Source: Thermoplasmata archaeon (GTDB lineage: Archaea > Thermoplasmatota > Thermoplasmata > Lutacidiplasmatales > UBA184). Taken from it: 7,830 bases of DNA. Numbering within the stretch: the first letter of the stretch is position 1; the number at the start of each line of letters is the position of its first letter. The notes beneath the pieces were generated by a model, which was not told where the DNA came from, searched no databases, and worked only from the letters and a program-made list of their open reading frames with translations. Positions 4,965 to 7,830 of this stretch are shown here, one piece after another. The translations under genes and the position numbers were made by a program. The DNA is taken from assembly GCA_030037035.1 (NCBI GenBank), contig JASHSA010000056.1:1-7830 (forward strand), in the 5' to 3' direction.

Positions 4965-5811
4965 CGTCCTCGATCGCCTTCTCGAACGCCGCGCCGAGCT
5001 CGCTCAGTCCCGAGCCGGTGTGCGTCGCGAGCTTCCCCGCGTCCCCGAGCTCGGAGACCGCCGGGTCGACGGGGAGCCGGCCCAGGACGGGGATGCCGTA
5101 CTCCTCGGCGACGCGCGAGACCCGGCTCGGGCCGAACGGCTCGAAGCGCTCGTGGCAGTGCGGGCAGGTCGCGTACGCCATGTTCTCGACGACGCCGAGG
5201 AGCGGAACGTGGAGGTCCCGGGCCATGTTCATCGCCTTCTTCACGATGAGCGCGGCGAGGTCCTGCGGGGTGAGCACGAAGACCATCCCGTCGATCGGGA
5301 TCGTCTGAAAGACCGTGAGCGGGACGTCGCTCGTCCCGGGCGGCATGTCGATCAGCAGGTAGTCGAGCTTCCCCCAGCGGACCGACCCGAAGAACTGGGT
5401 GATCAGGCGCGTCACGAGCGGCCCTCGCCAGATCACGGGGGTCTGCTCGTCCTCGACCATGAACTGCGAGGAGACGACCGGGATCCCCTCCGAGGAGGTC
5501 GCCGGCTCGATCCCCTCCCCCCGGTCGAGCAGCGGCCCGGTCACCCCGAGCAGCTTCGGGACCGACGGGCCGGTGATGTCGGCGTCCAGGATCCCGACGC
5601 TCCGGCCGCGACGGCGGAGCTCGGCCGCGAGGAGCGTGGCGACCGACGACTTGCCGACGCCGCCCTTGCCGCTCCCGACCGCCACGACATGGGCGAGCTG
5701 GCCCTTGTCCATCCGCTGGAGCAGGCCGCGGGGTCCTCGCGCCGGGGCGCCGGAGGGAGCGTGCGGAGCCTGACCCGGAGGTGCGCCGACGGCCGCTCCG
5801 TGCGCGCTCAT
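4936..5811 (-). CDS. mrp: Mrp/Nbp35-family Fe-S cluster carrier ATPase
   Basis: A P-loop ATPase (ParA/MinD superfamily) that carries iron-sulfur clusters to client proteins in the cytoplasm. The 291-residue protein starts with about 30 low-complexity residues rich in Ala, Pro and Gly. The deviant Walker A motif SGKGGVGKSS follows at 47-56, with signature Lys49 and catalytic Lys54. Then come GILDADITGPS (73-83), the second Asp motif LLIDMPPGTSD (152-162), and the CPHC pair (Cys216, Cys219) that binds a 4Fe-4S cluster between two subunits. The eukaryote-type N-terminal four-cysteine ferredoxin motif and the bacterial MIP18-like N-terminal domain are both absent, as in many archaeal Mrp proteins. 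The ATG at 5811 is about 26 bases from a strong TATA box. The frame continues open far upstream, but that stretch is antisense to the next gene. The TAG stop lies inside the convergent traB-family gene. Confidence 0.94.
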   Translation of the reverse strand: MSAHGAAVGAPPGQAPHAPSGAPARGPRGLLQRMDKGQLAHVVAVGSGKGGVGKSSVATLLAAELRRRGRSVGILDADITGPSVPKLLGVTGPLLDRGEGIEPATSSEGIPVVSSQFMVEDEQTPVIWRGPLVTRLITQFFGSVRWGKLDYLLIDMPPGTSDVPLTVFQTIPIDGMVFVLTPQDLAALIVKKAMNMARDLHVPLLGVVENMAYATCPHCHERFEPFGPSRVSRVAEEYGIPVLGRLPVDPAVSELGDAGKLATHTGSGLSELGAAFEKAIEDATKSSMTVL

Positions 5812-5830
5812 CGACGTTTCACGGGGCGTT

Positions 5831-5840
5831 GATATATAAG
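5831..5840. promoter_or_regulatory. Shared TATA box for mrp and the acyl-CoA synthetase
   Basis: GATATATAAG is the strongest AT-rich element in the window, in a 60-base gap between two divergent genes with no other candidate box. TATATA reads the same on both strands. It is about 26 bases from the mrp ATG (leaderless) and would start acd transcription near 5861, leaving a leader of about 10 bases. Confidence 0.65.
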
Positions 5841-5843
5841 GGG

Positions 5844-5861
5844 CGGGCCCGTCCGCCGGAC
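5844..5861. repeat. Two small adjoining palindromes beside the shared TATA box
   Basis: CGGGCCCG (5844-5851) is a perfect 8-base palindrome, and GTCCGCCGGAC (5851-5861) is a perfect 5+1+5 dyad sharing its first base. They lie between the TATA box and the predicted acd transcription start, where a bound repressor would block initiation. Short GC palindromes are common in such DNA. Confidence 0.3.
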
Positions 5862-5871
5862 TTCTGGGCCG

Positions 5872-7830
5872 ATGACGGTCGGTCGCTCTCCCGAGCTGGA
5901 CGAGCTGTTCCGACCGGCGTCGGTCGCCGTCATCGGGGCGTCGAACCGGCCGGGAAGGGTCGGGACGAGCCTCTTCCGGAACCTCCTCACCTCGGGCTTT
6001 CAGGGGGTCGCCTATCCGGTCAATCCGTCGTGGAAGAGTGTCTCCGGCGTCCGGTGCTACCCGGACGTGCGTGCGCTCCCGGAGGCCCCGGAGCTCGGGG
6101 TCGTGATCGTCCCGGCGGCCGGCGTCGCCGCGACGATCGACGAGCTCGGGCGCGCCGGCACGAAGGGCGCGATCGTCATCTCGGCCGGCTTCCGGGAGGT
6201 GGGGGACGCCGGCGCGGCCCTCGAGGCCGAGGTGGTCGCTCGGGCCCGGAAGTACTCGATGTCGCTGGTCGGTCCGAACTGCTTCGGCGTCTTCAACACC
6301 GACCCGGCGGTCGGCCTGAACGCGACGTTCAGCGAGTCGCTCCCTCCCGCCGGCAACATCGCCTTCGTCTCGCAGAGCGGGGCCCTGGGCGCGGGGATCC
6401 TCCAGTACGCCGCGACGCAGAGGATCGGATTCTCGAGGTTCGTGTCGGTCGGCAACCGGGCCGGGGTCGACGAGAACGACCTGCTCGCCGCGTTCGATCG
6501 GGACGGGAGGACCCGGGTGATCCTCCTCTACGTGGAGAGCCTCGCGGACGGCCGGCGGTTCTTGGAGTCGGCGCGCGAGGTCACCGACCACACGCCGGTC
6601 CTGGTGATCAAGAGCGGCCGGACCTCGGCGGGGGAGCGGGCGGCCCGGAGCCATACCGGTTCGCTCGCCCAGTCCGGACGGGACCAGCTGTACGACTCCG
6701 TCTTCGCCCAGTCAGGGGTCCGCCGGGTCGACTCGCTCGGCGACCTGTTCCGGCTCGCGAAGATCTTCTCGAGCGGCCTCCAGATGGACGGGCCGCGACT
6801 GTTCATCCTCACCAACTCCGGCGGACCGGGGATCGTCGCCGCGGACGCCGCGGTGCGCCAGGGGCTCGAGCTGCCGCCGCTCGCCGACGACGTGCGGGCG
6901 CCAATCGCCGCGCGGCTGCCGTCGATCGCGAGCATCGCCAACCCCCTCGACATGACCGCCGAGACGCCGGCGGACGAGTACCGCCGCATCCTGACCCTGA
7001 TGCTGGGGTCGAACGGCGTCGATGGGGCGCTCGTCGTCTCGACCCCGGCCGGGATCCTCTCGGGCGAGGGGGTCGCCCGGGCGATCCTCGCGGCGAAAGA
7101 GACGACCCGGAGACCGATCGTCGCCTGCCTGTTCGGGCTCAGCGACCTCTCGACCGAGGTCGCGCTCCTCGAGAGCCACGGCGTGCCGACGTACACCTTC
7201 CCGGAGGAGGCCGTCGAGGGGCTCGCCGGCCTCGCGAAGTACCGGGCGTGGACGACCCGGGTGCACGAGGAGGTCCGGTCGTTCCCGGTCGACCGGGCGA
7301 AGGCCGACCGGGTGCTCGGCTCGGCCCGCTCCGCCGGCACCACCGTCCTCCCGGAGTACGCCGCGCGCGGTCTCCTCGAGGCCTACGGGATCGCGTTCCC
7401 GGAGTCCGCCCTCGTCACCACGGCCGAAGAGGCGGTCGCCGCCGCAGCGCGGATCGGCTACCCGGTCGTCCTGAAGGTCGCCTCCGCGGAGATCTCGCAC
7501 AAGACCGACGTCGGGGGGGTCGTCGTCGGAATCCACGACGCCGCCGCGCTCCGGGCCGCGTGGGCGCGGGTCGCCGAGTCCGTACGGACCGCCGCCCCGC
7601 ACGCGACGGTCGACGGCTACGAGGTCGAGTCGCAGATCGCCGGGGGCAAGGAGGTCCTGGTCGGGGTCCAGCGTGACCCGGTCTTCGGACCGGTCGTCGT
7701 CTTCGGCATGGGCGGGATCTACGTCGAGGCGCTGCGGGACGTCACGTTCCGACTCGCGCCGATGCGCCCTCTCTCCGCCCAGCACATGGTCGAGTCGGTG
7801 CGCGGCTACCCTCTCCTGAAGGGGGTCCGC
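5872..7830 (+). CDS. acd: ADP-forming acyl-CoA synthetase, fused alpha-beta, cut by the right edge
   Basis: This family converts acyl-CoA, ADP and phosphate to acid, CoA and ATP, a main substrate-level ATP source for acetate- and peptide-fermenting archaea. The 653 visible residues show the alpha part first: a CoA-binding Rossmann domain at about 10-145 (SVAVIGASNRPGRVG, later VGPNCFG) and a succinyl-CoA-synthetase-like domain at about 155-295. This carries the phosphorylated histidine His261 in ARSHTGSLA. A third domain contains FILTNSGGPGIVAAD. The beta part, an ATP-grasp domain, begins near 490, with Lys535 in VVLKV and His543 in SHKTDVGGV. The latter seems to match the second phosphorylated histidine of the Korarchaeum enzyme (from memory). 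The window ends before the ATP-grasp domain does. Acetate is the default substrate. Thaumarchaeal relatives act on 3-hydroxypropionate or 4-hydroxybutyrate, so substrate is open. The frame is uninterrupted. Confidence 0.93.
   Translation, partial: MTVGRSPELDELFRPASVAVIGASNRPGRVGTSLFRNLLTSGFQGVAYPVNPSWKSVSGVRCYPDVRALPEAPELGVVIVPAAGVAATIDELGRAGTKGAIVISAGFREVGDAGAALEAEVVARARKYSMSLVGPNCFGVFNTDPAVGLNATFSESLPPAGNIAFVSQSGALGAGILQYAATQRIGFSRFVSVGNRAGVDENDLLAAFDRDGRTRVILLYVESLADGRRFLESAREVTDHTPVLVIKSGRTSAGERAARSHTGSLAQSGRDQLYDSVFAQSGVRRVDSLGDLFRLAKIFSSGLQMDGPRLFILTNSGGPGIVAADAAVRQGLELPPLADDVRAPIAARLPSIASIANPLDMTAETPADEYRRILTLMLGSNGVDGALVVSTPAGILSGEGVARAILAAKETTRRPIVACLFGLSDLSTEVALLESHGVPTYTFPEEAVEGLAGLAKYRAWTTRVHEEVRSFPVDRAKADRVLGSARSAGTTVLPEYAARGLLEAYGIAFPESALVTTAEEAVAAAARIGYPVVLKVASAEISHKTDVGGVVVGIHDAAALRAAWARVAESVRTAAPHATVDGYEVESQIAGGKEVLVGVQRDPVFGPVVVFGMGGIYVEALRDVTFRLAPMRPLSAQHMVESVRGYPLLKGVR

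Noticed and set aside
5812..6654. N-terminal extension of the mrp frame of about 280 codons.
   Set aside because: It is antisense to the synthetase, low in complexity, and crosses the TATA box. The ATG at 5811 is well placed relative to that box.
5781..7676. A 631-codon open frame on the plus strand in a different register from the acyl-CoA synthetase.
   Set aside because: It is an Arg/Gly/Pro-rich shadow in GC-rich DNA. The register starting at 5872 gives a clear ADP-forming synthetase with all motifs and runs unbroken to the edge.
6712..7785. Minus-strand 357-codon frame inside the synthetase.
   Set aside because: Antisense shadow rich in Arg, Asp, Gly; the sense strand has intact ATP-grasp and CoA-ligase motifs.
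1..7830. tRNA, rRNA, CRISPR repeats, insertion-sequence ends or integrase-type genes.
   Set aside because: No cloverleaf-like sequence, regularly spaced repeat or transposase motif was seen. All gaps without a gene are under about 125 bases and are accounted for by promoters.

Overview
The window is one dense, very GC-rich (roughly 70 % by eye) stretch of archaeal chromosome. Diagnostic genes are archaeal or archaeal/eukaryotic: ribosomal protein S8e, SRP19, a GPN-loop GTPase, pyruvoyl-dependent arginine decarboxylase, and an ADP-forming acyl-CoA synthetase of the fused alpha-beta type. The gene mix and high GC would fit an uncultured euryarchaeal lineage such as a high-GC member of Thermoplasmatota. 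That placement is inference and rests on no marker phylogeny. Ten complete genes, one gene cut by the right edge, and possibly the tail of one cut by the left edge fill almost every base. I see no tRNA, rRNA, CRISPR array, insertion sequence or phage gene.

Layout. (1) 1-1204, plus strand: possible basic tail of an upstream gene, then 6-phospho-3-hexuloisomerase (hxlB) and pyruvoyl arginine decarboxylase (pdaD). (2) 1209-2215, minus strand: RNase HII (rnhB) followed by an SCP2 sterol-carrier-like protein, with a 4-base stop/start overlap. (3) 2338-3835, plus strand: rps8e, srp19 and a GPN-loop GTPase, a translation and protein-targeting operon. (4) 3843-4145, minus strand: an unrecognised 100-residue protein. 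(5) 4251-4964, plus strand: a minimal TraB/Tiki-fold protein. (6) 4936-5811, minus strand: an Mrp/Nbp35-type Fe-S ATPase whose end overlaps the TraB gene. (7) 5872 to the right edge, plus strand: the acyl-CoA synthetase, transcribed divergently from mrp.

How the genes work together. Most neighbours are housekeeping genes with no shared pathway. The clear functional cluster is S8e-SRP19-GPN GTPase. HxlB supplies ribulose/fructose phosphate interconversion, PdaD makes agmatine, and the ADP-forming synthetase makes ATP from acyl-CoA.

Gene expression signals are unusually readable. Short AT-rich boxes lie about 26 bases before the start codon of pdaD, rnhB, the 100-residue gene, traB and mrp, which suggests leaderless mRNAs. 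The within-operon genes hxlB and the SCP2 gene instead have Shine-Dalgarno motifs. All eight stop codons not forced by an overlap are TAG. The most interesting non-coding signals are a perfect 10-base inverted repeat centred between two divergent promoters (4182-4213) and a single TATA box that seems to serve both mrp and the synthetase (5831-5840). I found no convincing evidence for a new multi-gene system.
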